Assembly (NCBI GenBank): GCA_017997855.1
Contig: JAGOEF010000126.1
Coordinates: forward strand, 1 to 5,566
Direction: 5' to 3'
DNA length: 5,566 bases
Source of the DNA: Bacteroidales bacterium
GTDB taxonomy: Bacteria > Bacteroidota > Bacteroidia > Bacteroidales > ML635J-15
How positions within the stretch are numbered: position 1 is the stretch's first letter; each line of letters starts with the position of its first letter. This document shows, in pieces, positions 1 to 5,566 of this stretch. The notes beneath the pieces are model-generated. The model was given only the letters and a program-made list of their open reading frames with translations. It was not told where the DNA came from and searched no databases. A program made the position numbers and the translations under genes.

Positions 1-1
1 C

Positions 2-688
2 GATAACCGTGCTTTATGTATGAATTTTTACAATTACCTGCCCCGCGAAGGCCAGCATGATGATGTTTTATCACCACAAATTTTGCTTCCCGATACGTGT
101 AATATCAGCCTCAACTTTTTGTATGCTTACAAGAAAAGGATGGAAACCTTATTTAAAGACTCACTCATTGTGCTACTTTCTACCGATTGCGGAGCAAGCT
201 ATCCGTACGAACTCTGGCGAATTGGCGGGGTCGATATGGCTACAGTAAGCGGCAATGCAGGTAATAATGGTTTTGTTCCGGCAACAAGCGCCGACTGGGA
301 TACGGTACATATTGATTTAAATGATTTTAAAAACAACAATATTGTAATTTGCCTAAGGGCACACAACGATTCGGGAAGCGCTTTGTATGTTGATGATTTC
401 AGCATTACGGTAGAAAGCTCGTCGGAAATCGCCGGGCATCAGTATAAAAATGACTGGCTCATTTTCTACCCCAATCCGGCAGGAGATATGCTCTACTTCG
501 ACAGCAACCGTAATTGCGATCAATATACATTGCGAATTTACGACAGCAGCGGACGACTGGTTTTATCGCATCAGCATAACATTAACACTACTGAGGGTCT
601 GAATATTTCGACATTGCATTCCGGACTGTACATAGTCGAGATGCTGCATAACGATACAATAATAAGCGCTCGATTTGTAAAACAATAG
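2..688 (+). CDS. C-terminal part of a T9SS-exported protein with a choice-of-anchor-J-like region (5'-partial)
   Basis: The frame is open to the left edge: six codons (DNRALC) precede the first ATG at 20, so that ATG is probably internal and the true start lies outside the window. Numbering from that Met, residues 1-130 resemble the beta-rich jelly-roll called choice-of-anchor J or MAM-like. Its pattern is visible: SPQILLPD, an LSTDCG segment at 53-58, ADWDTVHIDL at 91-100 and a closing ALYVDDFSI at 121-129. Residues 146-222 are a type A T9SS sorting domain: FYPNPAGDML, then IYDSSGRLV, then LNISTLHSGLYIVEM and a terminal ARFVKQ. The protein should cross the outer membrane by T9SS, with the tail removed and the product anchored or released. 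In Bacteroidota this jelly-roll/tail pair often follows an M43-type metalloprotease or PKD domains, but the catalytic part is not visible, so the activity is unknown. Cys57 and Cys166 are among the few cysteines. No good terminator follows. Confidence 0.88.
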   Translation, partial: DNRALCMNFYNYLPREGQHDDVLSPQILLPDTCNISLNFLYAYKKRMETLFKDSLIVLLSTDCGASYPYELWRIGGVDMATVSGNAGNNGFVPATSADWDTVHIDLNDFKNNNIVICLRAHNDSGSALYVDDFSITVESSSEIAGHQYKNDWLIFYPNPAGDMLYFDSNRNCDQYTLRIYDSSGRLVLSHQHNINTTEGLNISTLHSGLYIVEMLHNDTIISARFVKQ

Positions 689-759
689 CTTATTACACAC
701 GCCATCAGAGGTGTTAAGGCGTAGTTTTCGTCCCGATTTCATAAAAATAGAATCAGGTA

Positions 760-790
760 TTGTTTTTTTTGCAGAAATAGCATATTTTTA
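760..790 (+). promoter_or_regulatory. Candidate Bacteroidota sigma-ABfr-type promoter for the lipoprotein gene
   Basis: A TTG at 760-762 is followed after 20 bases by TATTTTTA at 783-790. This matches TAnnTTTG, the known -7 element of Bacteroidota, except for the last base. The -33/-7 spacing is in the usual range, and the site lies 23 bases before the ATG at 814. The region is AT-rich, so a chance match is possible. No Shine-Dalgarno sequence precedes the ATG, only an A/T-rich stretch, as is normal in this phylum. Confidence 0.4.
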
Positions 791-813
791 CATGTCAGTA
801 AAATATTAATTCT

Positions 814-1710
814 ATGAATACATTTATTAAATCAGGATTGCTCGTGTTGGCAGTTGCTTCAGTTTTCTTTACAGGATGCGGTATCACCGACGACAAACCT
901 CCCCGTATTTATCTTGTTGGGTCGAACGATACGACCATCATTATGCGTGAGAAATATGTTGACCCCGGATATTATGCCGAAGACAATGTTACCAAAACAG
1001 AAAACATCATTCTGGCGAACGATCTGGCTGACAAAATTATTGTTAATTCAGGAGGGTACACTACCCGTAACGAAGTGTACGAAATAATTTATACGGCTAC
1101 TGATGAGGCCGGCAATTCAAGTACGATTACACGTACAGTAAGGGTGCAGAATATGGCCACTCCTCTTGCCGGTTCATACACCTGTTTCCGCCGATTCAGT
1201 TCATTCTGGGGCGACACTACCTACCGCACCACAGTGGCTGTCGACAACCGCATTGCAGGCCGACTGCGCATCAATAAAGTGTACAATCACTGGGATCCTG
1301 CGTATCACGCTTTGGTTTATTTCAAAATATACGCTGATTTGTGGGCACCCGACCTGTGTACCACCAACCCGCATTTCGACAGTGAAGCAGCAACCAGTGG
1401 CGTTGGCTATCAGGGACTATCGAATACGAACAACTCGGTGCCATGGTATCGTGGATTAGGCTACGACGAAGCTTACCTACAACGCCGCTTCGAATATATT
1501 CACATCCCCACTCAGGTTTGGGCTGACTCACTTGGAAATGCCAATTTCCTGATTCAGGGTTCGATAGAAAATGATGGCACACCCAAATCGAAAATTGAAT
1601 ACATCGGGACCGAAATCAGTAAAATTATACTGAAGTACAACATCACCAATCAGGGGGTTACACCTTCGGTTGTCGATCAGGTTACCGAAGAATACACTCC
1701 CTACGAATAG
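814..1710 (+). CDS. Lipoprotein with DUF5011-like immunoglobulin-fold domain
   Basis: This is a 298-residue surface or periplasmic lipoprotein of unknown specific function. Residues 1-22 are a type II signal peptide: a Lys at 6, a hydrophobic stretch at 8-19 and the lipobox FTGC with the lipidated Cys22. Residues 23-28 (GITDDK) lead into an Ig-like region at about 29-111 that looks like DUF5011: PPRIYLVGSNDTTI, then YVDPGYYAEDN, then YEIIYTATDEAGNSS and the closing strand TITRTVRVQ. This fold is common in Bacteroidota lipoproteins that sit near surface glycan or adhesion machinery. Residues 112-298, starting ATPLAGSYTC, are rich in aromatic residues and predicted beta-strand; I do not recognise a named family. 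Cys124 and Cys182 could form a disulfide. The start is set by the signal peptide directly after the ATG. The gene appears monocistronic, with a candidate promoter before it and an intrinsic terminator 23 bases after its TAG stop. A sugar-binding or adhesin role is only a guess. Confidence 0.87.
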   Translation: MNTFIKSGLLVLAVASVFFTGCGITDDKPPRIYLVGSNDTTIIMREKYVDPGYYAEDNVTKTENIILANDLADKIIVNSGGYTTRNEVYEIIYTATDEAGNSSTITRTVRVQNMATPLAGSYTCFRRFSSFWGDTTYRTTVAVDNRIAGRLRINKVYNHWDPAYHALVYFKIYADLWAPDLCTTNPHFDSEAATSGVGYQGLSNTNNSVPWYRGLGYDEAYLQRRFEYIHIPTQVWADSLGNANFLIQGSIENDGTPKSKIEYIGTEISKIILKYNITNQGVTPSVVDQVTEEYTPYE

Positions 1711-1733
1711 AGAGAAATCTAAGATTCACATTG

Positions 1734-1758
1734 AAAGCAGGGAAACCTGCTTTTTTTT
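1734..1758 (+). terminator. Intrinsic terminator of the lipoprotein gene
   Basis: An 8-bp perfect stem, AAAGCAGG (1734-1741) with CCTGCTTT (1746-1753), encloses a GAAA loop of the stable GNRA type. The T-run extends through 1758. It lies 23 bases after the lipoprotein stop codon, so transcription of that gene should end here. It also separates that gene from the short remnant downstream. Confidence 0.88.
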
Positions 1759-1791
1759 GTTTATAGAGATATTATAAGTGCATCCCGATTA

Positions 1792-1875
1792 ATGAAAATC
1801 AAATCGACAGTGCGTGTATTTTTAATAGCGTTATTGGGGTCAATTTCCACCTTCGGATTCGCTCAGGAATCATGA
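1792..1875 (+). pseudogene. Orphan signal peptide: 5' remnant of an exported-protein gene
   Basis: ATG at 1792 opens a 27-codon frame, too short for usual gene callers, that ends at TGA 1873-1875. The peptide is a textbook Sec signal: MKIKSTVR (positive n-region), VFLIALLGSISTF (hydrophobic core), then FGFA with likely cleavage after Ala24, leaving only Gln-Glu-Ser before the stop. A signal peptide with no cargo is best explained as what is left of a secreted-protein gene after a deletion or frameshift. The +1-shifted frame stays open over 1874-1930 (EIDVQYLIFDWQLAEIVQ, then TAA) and may preserve a little of the old product, but I cannot assign it. I see no promoter of its own, and the terminator at 1734-1758 isolates it from the gene before it. 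A real short secreted peptide is less likely. Confidence 0.55.
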
Positions 1876-1931
1876 AATTGACGTACAATATTTAATATTT
1901 GATTGGCAATTGGCTGAAATTGTTCAATAAA

Positions 1932-1955
1932 AAAACCGCTCCTAAAAGCGGTTTT
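1932..1955 (-). terminator. Intrinsic terminator of the rng-dsbD transcript, probably bidirectional
   Basis: A 9-bp perfect stem, AAAACCGCT (1932-1940) with AGCGGTTTT (1947-1955), has a six-base loop. Read on the minus strand, the hairpin ends in a run of seven T (complement of 1929-1935), which is ideal for stopping transcription 22 bases past the dsbD stop. Read on the plus strand it has only four T, so it could also stop rightward transcripts, less efficiently. Its position between convergent gene pairs fits both uses. Confidence 0.88.
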
Positions 1956-1977
1956 CGATATTTTAAGAAGGATATTT

Positions 1978-4014
1978 TTATTCTGCAGCCTGCAAATCCT
2001 GAAAACGTTTCAGCCCCTGTTCAAGGAATTTCAGGAATTCATCAGCATCCAGGTCGTAGGCACGGGGCGGAGCCAGCACTTCGCCATCGGGTGTTATCAG
2101 CACATAATAGGGTTGCGAATTGCGGTCGAAGTTTACAATCTGAATATCGGCATTGGCTTCGCCTAAAGTCTTCTTTACCTTACCGTCTTTTTTCGAAACG
2201 AACCACTCATTCTCGGGAAGCTGAATGGTTTTATCATCAACATACATGGCAAGTACGATAAAATCGTTACGCAAGTGGTCGAGCACCCGTTTGTCGCTCC
2301 AGACAGCGGTTTCCATCTCACGGCAATTCACGCATCCATGTCCTGTAAAATCGATAAACACGGGTTTATTTTGCTGTTTTGCACATTCGAAAGCCTGATG
2401 CCAGTCGAAATACCCATGTAAACCAAAGGGCAGATGCAGTTGCTCCTTGTACTTTGGTTCTGCGCATGCTTCGTTTGCCTCGTCATACCCCATTTTCTTC
2501 AGCATCATCTGACTGTTGTCGTCAATCATTTGCGGAATATTGAAGTAATGGGTGGTGATGGGAGGCAAATATCCCGAAAGGGCTTTTAGTGGTGCACCCC
2601 ACATTCCGGGAATCATATACAGTACAAATACAAAGGTGAGCATGGCAAGACCCAGACGGCCGGTACTCAGGTATTTCATCTCGTCGTCGTGTTTAAATCG
2701 CAGTTTTCCAAGCAGGTAAAATCCCATCAGGGTAAAAGTAACAATCCAGATAGCGAGATATACCTGACGGTCGAGTATCCCCCAATGGTAAGTCTGGTCG
2801 GCCACGCTGAGGAATTTGAAACCCAGAGCCACTTCGATAAACCCAAGTACGACTTTAACCGTATTGAGCCAACCACCCGATTTGGGCATACTTTTCAACC
2901 AGTTGGGGAACAGGGCTAGTACCGTAAACGGCAGGGCAAATGCCAGAGCAAATCCCAACATGCCAATAACCGGCTTCAGAAAGTTACCGCCGAACGATTC
3001 CACGAGAATACTTCCCACTATGGGACCGGTGCACGAAAACGAAACCAGAACCAGGGTAAGAGCCATGAAAAATGCACCTAATACCCCTCCCCTGTCGGCC
3101 TTCGAATCTGATTTATTCACCAGCCAGCTCGGCATCACAATTTCGAAGGCGCCAAAAAATGAGGCTGCAAAAATCATAAAAATCAGAAAGAAGAGCACAT
3201 TGGGAATCCAGTGCGTACTCAGCCAGTTTGCGATGGAGGGTCCGAAAATAATGGCCAGCACCGACCCAATAAGGGTGTAAATTAAAATGATACTGATACC
3301 AAACGAGAAAGCATTAATTCGGGCTTTTACCTTATTATTTTCCTTCATGAAAAACGAAATAGTCATCGGGATCATCGGGAAAACACAGGGAGTCAGTATG
3401 GCAATGAGTCCGGCTACAAACGAGAGGAGGAAAAACCATAACAGGCTCTCTTTTTTATCGATGTTTTTAAATTCGTTTTTCGAAACAATTTTCGGAGTTT
3501 CGGGTAAACCGGTTGCGGCGTCGACCTTTGCAACCGCATTGGGGTCGGCACCGTTTATACCAAAACTGAAGTCGTATTTCACCGGAACACACATTCCATC
3601 CTCCTGGCAGGCTTGTCCGTCGAGGTTGCCCGAAATAACAAAAGGTTCCTTAGAGTTGATGGATATTTTTTGCTTAAACACCGCTTCGTGCTTAAAATAC
3701 TTGGTGTTCAGCTCGAAAACATCATCGTATTCTTCCACAACTTTCGAAAGTTCCATCACGCTGTCGATCACGGAAAATTTTTCGTCGCTGTTGAAGGTGA
3801 AAACCATGGGTATTGGTCCTCCTTCGGGGAAATACTGAGAATAAAGGTGCCAGCCTTCATCAATTTTCGCCGAAAACACCAGCATGGCTTCGGTTTCCGA
3901 AATCTTTTCGACGGTGTATTTCCATTTTACCGGTTCAGAAACCTGTGCATGATATAGCCCCGTAAAAAGCAGCAAGCTTCCGACGGTTAATACGATAAGC
4001 CTGAGAAACTTCAT
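1978..4014 (-). CDS. dsbD: Thiol:disulfide interchange protein DsbD
   Basis: This inner-membrane reductant conduit takes electrons from cytoplasmic thioredoxin and passes them to periplasmic thiol-disulfide and cytochrome c maturation proteins. At 678 residues it is full length for Bacteroidota DsbD. A signal peptide at about 1-23 (MKFLRLIVLTVGSLLLFTGL, then YHA) is followed by an N-terminal periplasmic DsbD-alpha domain at about 25-155, with its cysteine pair Cys136/Cys142 in GQACQEDGMC. The membrane domain at about 190-472 has roughly eight hydrophobic segments and the redox pair Cys210 (LTPCVFPMIP) and Cys328 (SFSCTGP). The C-terminal thioredoxin-like domain at about 530-670 has FIDFTGHGCVNC (Cys561/Cys564) and a cis-Pro loop at Pro635 (SQPYYV). 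All three redox pairs are present, so it should be active. Cys517 and Cys544 are extra. The start is the ATG directly before the signal peptide, 15 AT-rich bases after the rng stop, which suggests co-transcription. No Shine-Dalgarno sequence is seen. Confidence 0.96.
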   Translation of the reverse strand: MKFLRLIVLTVGSLLLFTGLYHAQVSEPVKWKYTVEKISETEAMLVFSAKIDEGWHLYSQYFPEGGPIPMVFTFNSDEKFSVIDSVMELSKVVEEYDDVFELNTKYFKHEAVFKQKISINSKEPFVISGNLDGQACQEDGMCVPVKYDFSFGINGADPNAVAKVDAATGLPETPKIVSKNEFKNIDKKESLLWFFLLSFVAGLIAILTPCVFPMIPMTISFFMKENNKVKARINAFSFGISIILIYTLIGSVLAIIFGPSIANWLSTHWIPNVLFFLIFMIFAASFFGAFEIVMPSWLVNKSDSKADRGGVLGAFFMALTLVLVSFSCTGPIVGSILVESFGGNFLKPVIGMLGFALAFALPFTVLALFPNWLKSMPKSGGWLNTVKVVLGFIEVALGFKFLSVADQTYHWGILDRQVYLAIWIVTFTLMGFYLLGKLRFKHDDEMKYLSTGRLGLAMLTFVFVLYMIPGMWGAPLKALSGYLPPITTHYFNIPQMIDDNSQMMLKKMGYDEANEACAEPKYKEQLHLPFGLHGYFDWHQAFECAKQQNKPVFIDFTGHGCVNCREMETAVWSDKRVLDHLRNDFIVLAMYVDDKTIQLPENEWFVSKKDGKVKKTLGEANADIQIVNFDRNSQPYYVLITPDGEVLAPPRAYDLDADEFLKFLEQGLKRFQDLQAAE

Positions 4015-4029
4015 ATTATTAAATGTTGA

Positions 4030-5469
4030 TTAATAAATAATTTCTTCATCAAGTTCATTAAAAAAATGGTACTCCATGTAGGTATATTCCTGCATAGGTA
4101 AAACAACCAATTTCTGTTTATATTGTTTTCTCCATTTTTTTGTCAGGGTGCGCCAGCCTTTATTGAAGTAAGCCTCCACAAAGGGGTGGGTTTTGAGGGT
4201 GATTTTCTTAAAGGTATATTTTTTAAGAATATATTTCAGCGAGTTTTCGATTTCGTCGACGAGAAGTGCACTGGCTCCAATTTTTCCTGTACCCGAGCAT
4301 GTTGGACAAGCTTCAGCAGTTTTGATGAACATCTCGGGGCGTACGCGCTGACGGGTAATTTCCATGAGACAAAACTTACTGAGGGGCAACACGTGAAACT
4401 TGGCCCTGTCGTCGGCCATGCATTGTTTCATTTTCTCGAGCACTTTCAGTTTGTTTTGGTTATCGTGCATATCGATAAAATCGATTACGATAATACCTCC
4501 CATATCGCGAAGTCGTAACTGACGTGCAATTTCTTCGGCAGCCATCAGGTTTACCTCAGTAACATTGGCTTCCTGATTTTGCTCGCTGTTGTACCGGTTA
4601 CCGCTATTCACATCGATGATATGCGCTGCTTCGGTGTGTTCAATAATTAAATAGGATCCGTTTTTCAGCGGAACCGTTTTTCCAAACAGGGTTTTAATCT
4701 GCTTTTCGATGCCGAAATGGTCGAAAATCGGCGGCTTGTCGGTATAAAGCTTAACGATTTTTTGTTTCTCAGGGGCAATTTCCGTAATGAAGCTTTTAAT
4801 TTCTTCGTAGGTAGCCTGATCGTTAACAACAATCTGGTGAAACGAAGCATTGAGCATATCGCGGAGGATTACTGTGGCACGGTCGTCTTCGCCGATTAGC
4901 AGGCTGGGTGGCTTGGTGCCGGCTAGTTTGTTTATAATGCTTTCCCAGCGGGCCGCCAGATTCTTCAGTTCCTTATCGAGGGTGGCCACTTTCTTGGTTT
5001 CGGCAATTGTGCGTACAATAACCCCGTAGTTTTGGGGCGTAATGCTTTGTATCAATTGCTTGAGGCGTTTTTTCTCCTCGTTCGATTTTATCTTTTGACT
5101 TACCGAGATGCGATCGGAAAATGGCATCAGAACCAGGTTACGTCCGGCAATACTAATTTCGGCACTTAGTCTGGGACCTTTCGATGAAATGGGTTCCTTG
5201 GCAATTTGCACCATTACAAACTGGCCGACGTTAAGAATATCGCCGATTTTGCCGTTCTTGTTGATATCCGGTTCGTTTTCGATGGCCTGCATGTGAATGC
5301 GGCGCTGCTTTTTTTGCAGTGCGAGTTGCAGAAACTTGTTGAAAGTAAGGAATTGCGGCCCGAGGTCTAGGTAATGCAAGAATGCATCTTTTTCGTAGCC
5401 CACATCAACAAAGGCTGCGTTCAACCCGGGCATAATTCGTTTCACTTTTCCGAGGTAAATGTCTCCCAC
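4030..5469 (-). CDS. rng: Ribonuclease G, Rne/Rng family (main open part, cut off from its N-terminus by an in-frame stop)
   Basis: This is an Mg-dependent endoribonuclease of the RNase E/G family, acting in the cytoplasm on rRNA precursors and AU-rich single-stranded RNA. Counting from the GTG at 5469, an S1 domain begins at once (GDIYLGKVKRIMPGLNAAFVD, split here as residues 2-15 and 16-22) and runs to about 110, with the KFLQLALQKK insert usual in Bacteroidota. The catalytic domain follows: metal-binding Asp286 in IIDVNSGNR and Asp330 in IIVIDFIDM, matching E. coli RNase E Asp303 and Asp346, the helix EEIARQLRLRDMGG, and the zinc-link pair Cys388/Cys391 in CPTCSGTGK. The end (YTYMEYHFFNELDEEI) is typical of Bacteroidota RNase G. 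The GTG encodes a Val that relatives carry inside the protein, so it is probably not the natural start: about 40 N-terminal residues lie upstream beyond a TAG codon. As it stands, the product would lack the first part of the RNase H-like fold. Confidence 0.93.
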   Translation of the reverse strand: MGDIYLGKVKRIMPGLNAAFVDVGYEKDAFLHYLDLGPQFLTFNKFLQLALQKKQRRIHMQAIENEPDINKNGKIGDILNVGQFVMVQIAKEPISSKGPRLSAEISIAGRNLVLMPFSDRISVSQKIKSNEEKKRLKQLIQSITPQNYGVIVRTIAETKKVATLDKELKNLAARWESIINKLAGTKPPSLLIGEDDRATVILRDMLNASFHQIVVNDQATYEEIKSFITEIAPEKQKIVKLYTDKPPIFDHFGIEKQIKTLFGKTVPLKNGSYLIIEHTEAAHIIDVNSGNRYNSEQNQEANVTEVNLMAAEEIARQLRLRDMGGIIVIDFIDMHDNQNKLKVLEKMKQCMADDRAKFHVLPLSKFCLMEITRQRVRPEMFIKTAEACPTCSGTGKIGASALLVDEIENSLKYILKKYTFKKITLKTHPFVEAYFNKGWRTLTKKWRKQYKQKLVVLPMQEYTYMEYHFFNELDEEIIY

Positions 5470-5566
5470 CTAAAACCGCATATTATTTACTTCGCGGTTT
5501 AATTCTACCAGCTGCTTATTTTCGAGCAGGGCAAAAGTTATATCGGATGGTCTTACATCAATGTAT
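5470..5566 (-). pseudogene. N-terminal codons of rng, separated by an amber stop
   Basis: The same minus-strand frame as the RNase G body continues to the right edge without another stop. It reads YIDVRPSDITFALLEN, then KQLVELNREVNNMRF, then TAG (5470-5472), then the GTG of the downstream part. This is the expected start of Bacteroidota RNase G: an acidic-polar beta strand, then ALLEDK-LVEL-like and then -VGDIYLG. Only a few residues, including the start codon, are missing beyond the edge. The join is seamless apart from the TAG, with no gap or frame change, so one base change could explain it. By memory of the family, the interrupted position is usually a small residue such as Ser or Ala; a TCG-to-TAG change would fit, but this is inference. 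Confidence 0.75.

Noticed and set aside
699..728. Possible terminator after the T9SS protein: ACGCC (699-703) pairing with GGCGT (718-722), followed by TTTT.
   Set aside because: The stem is only 5 bp with a 14-base loop and the T-run is short and offset, too weak to call.
1322..1582. Minus-strand open frame of 86 codons inside the lipoprotein gene.
   Set aside because: It overlaps a complete lipoprotein gene with signal peptide and terminator; the antisense product has no family resemblance.
1899..2261. Plus-strand open frame of 120 codons across the shared terminator and the 3' end of dsbD.
   Set aside because: It runs through a strong hairpin and the antisense of the DsbD thioredoxin domain; it has no signal, domain or promoter.
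2816..3838. Plus-strand open frames of 154 and 183 codons opposite dsbD.
   Set aside because: They are antisense shadows of a well-supported dsbD gene, with no recognisable domain and no credible start context.
4123..4518. Plus-strand open frame of 131 codons opposite rng.
   Set aside because: It is complementary to the catalytic region of RNase G, and the translation shows no independent family features.
5470..5472. TAG reassigned as a sense codon (alternative genetic code).
   Set aside because: The T9SS protein and the lipoprotein both end in TAG at natural C-termini, so TAG is used as a stop in this genome.

Overview
The window looks like chromosomal DNA of a Bacteroidota bacterium. A secreted protein ends in a type A sorting signal of the type IX secretion system. 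An SPase II lipoprotein carries a DUF5011-like Ig fold. Ribosome binding sites are AT-rich with no Shine-Dalgarno sequence, and one intergenic region has a Bacteroidota-style TTG / TAnnTTTG promoter candidate. Four substantial protein-coding regions fill the window in two convergent pairs.

Plus strand, left half: (1) the C-terminal part of a large exported protein, open at the left edge, with a jelly-roll-like 'choice-of-anchor J' region and a T9SS C-terminal signal (2-688); (2) a 298-residue outer-surface lipoprotein (814-1710) with its own candidate promoter and a clear intrinsic terminator. A short remnant follows (1792-1875): an almost perfect secretion signal peptide that hits a stop codon three residues after its predicted cleavage site.

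Minus strand, right half: an Rne/Rng-family ribonuclease G gene reading in from the right edge, followed after 15 bases by dsbD, a full-length thiol:disulfide interchange protein with all three redox cysteine pairs. They are probably co-transcribed and end at a strong hairpin (1932-1955) between the convergent pairs. dsbD would move electrons from cytoplasmic thioredoxin to the periplasm, where disulfides of exported proteins such as the two on the left are handled. RNase G works in the cytoplasm on rRNA and mRNA, so the pairing with dsbD is not an obvious functional one.

The most notable point is in rng. The reading frame continues upstream of the apparent GTG start into recognisable RNase G N-terminal sequence, but the two parts are separated by one in-frame TAG codon (5470-5472). 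This is a nonsense mutation, a sequencing error or an unusual restart. I found no mobile element, CRISPR array, tRNA or rRNA, and no convincing new multi-gene system.
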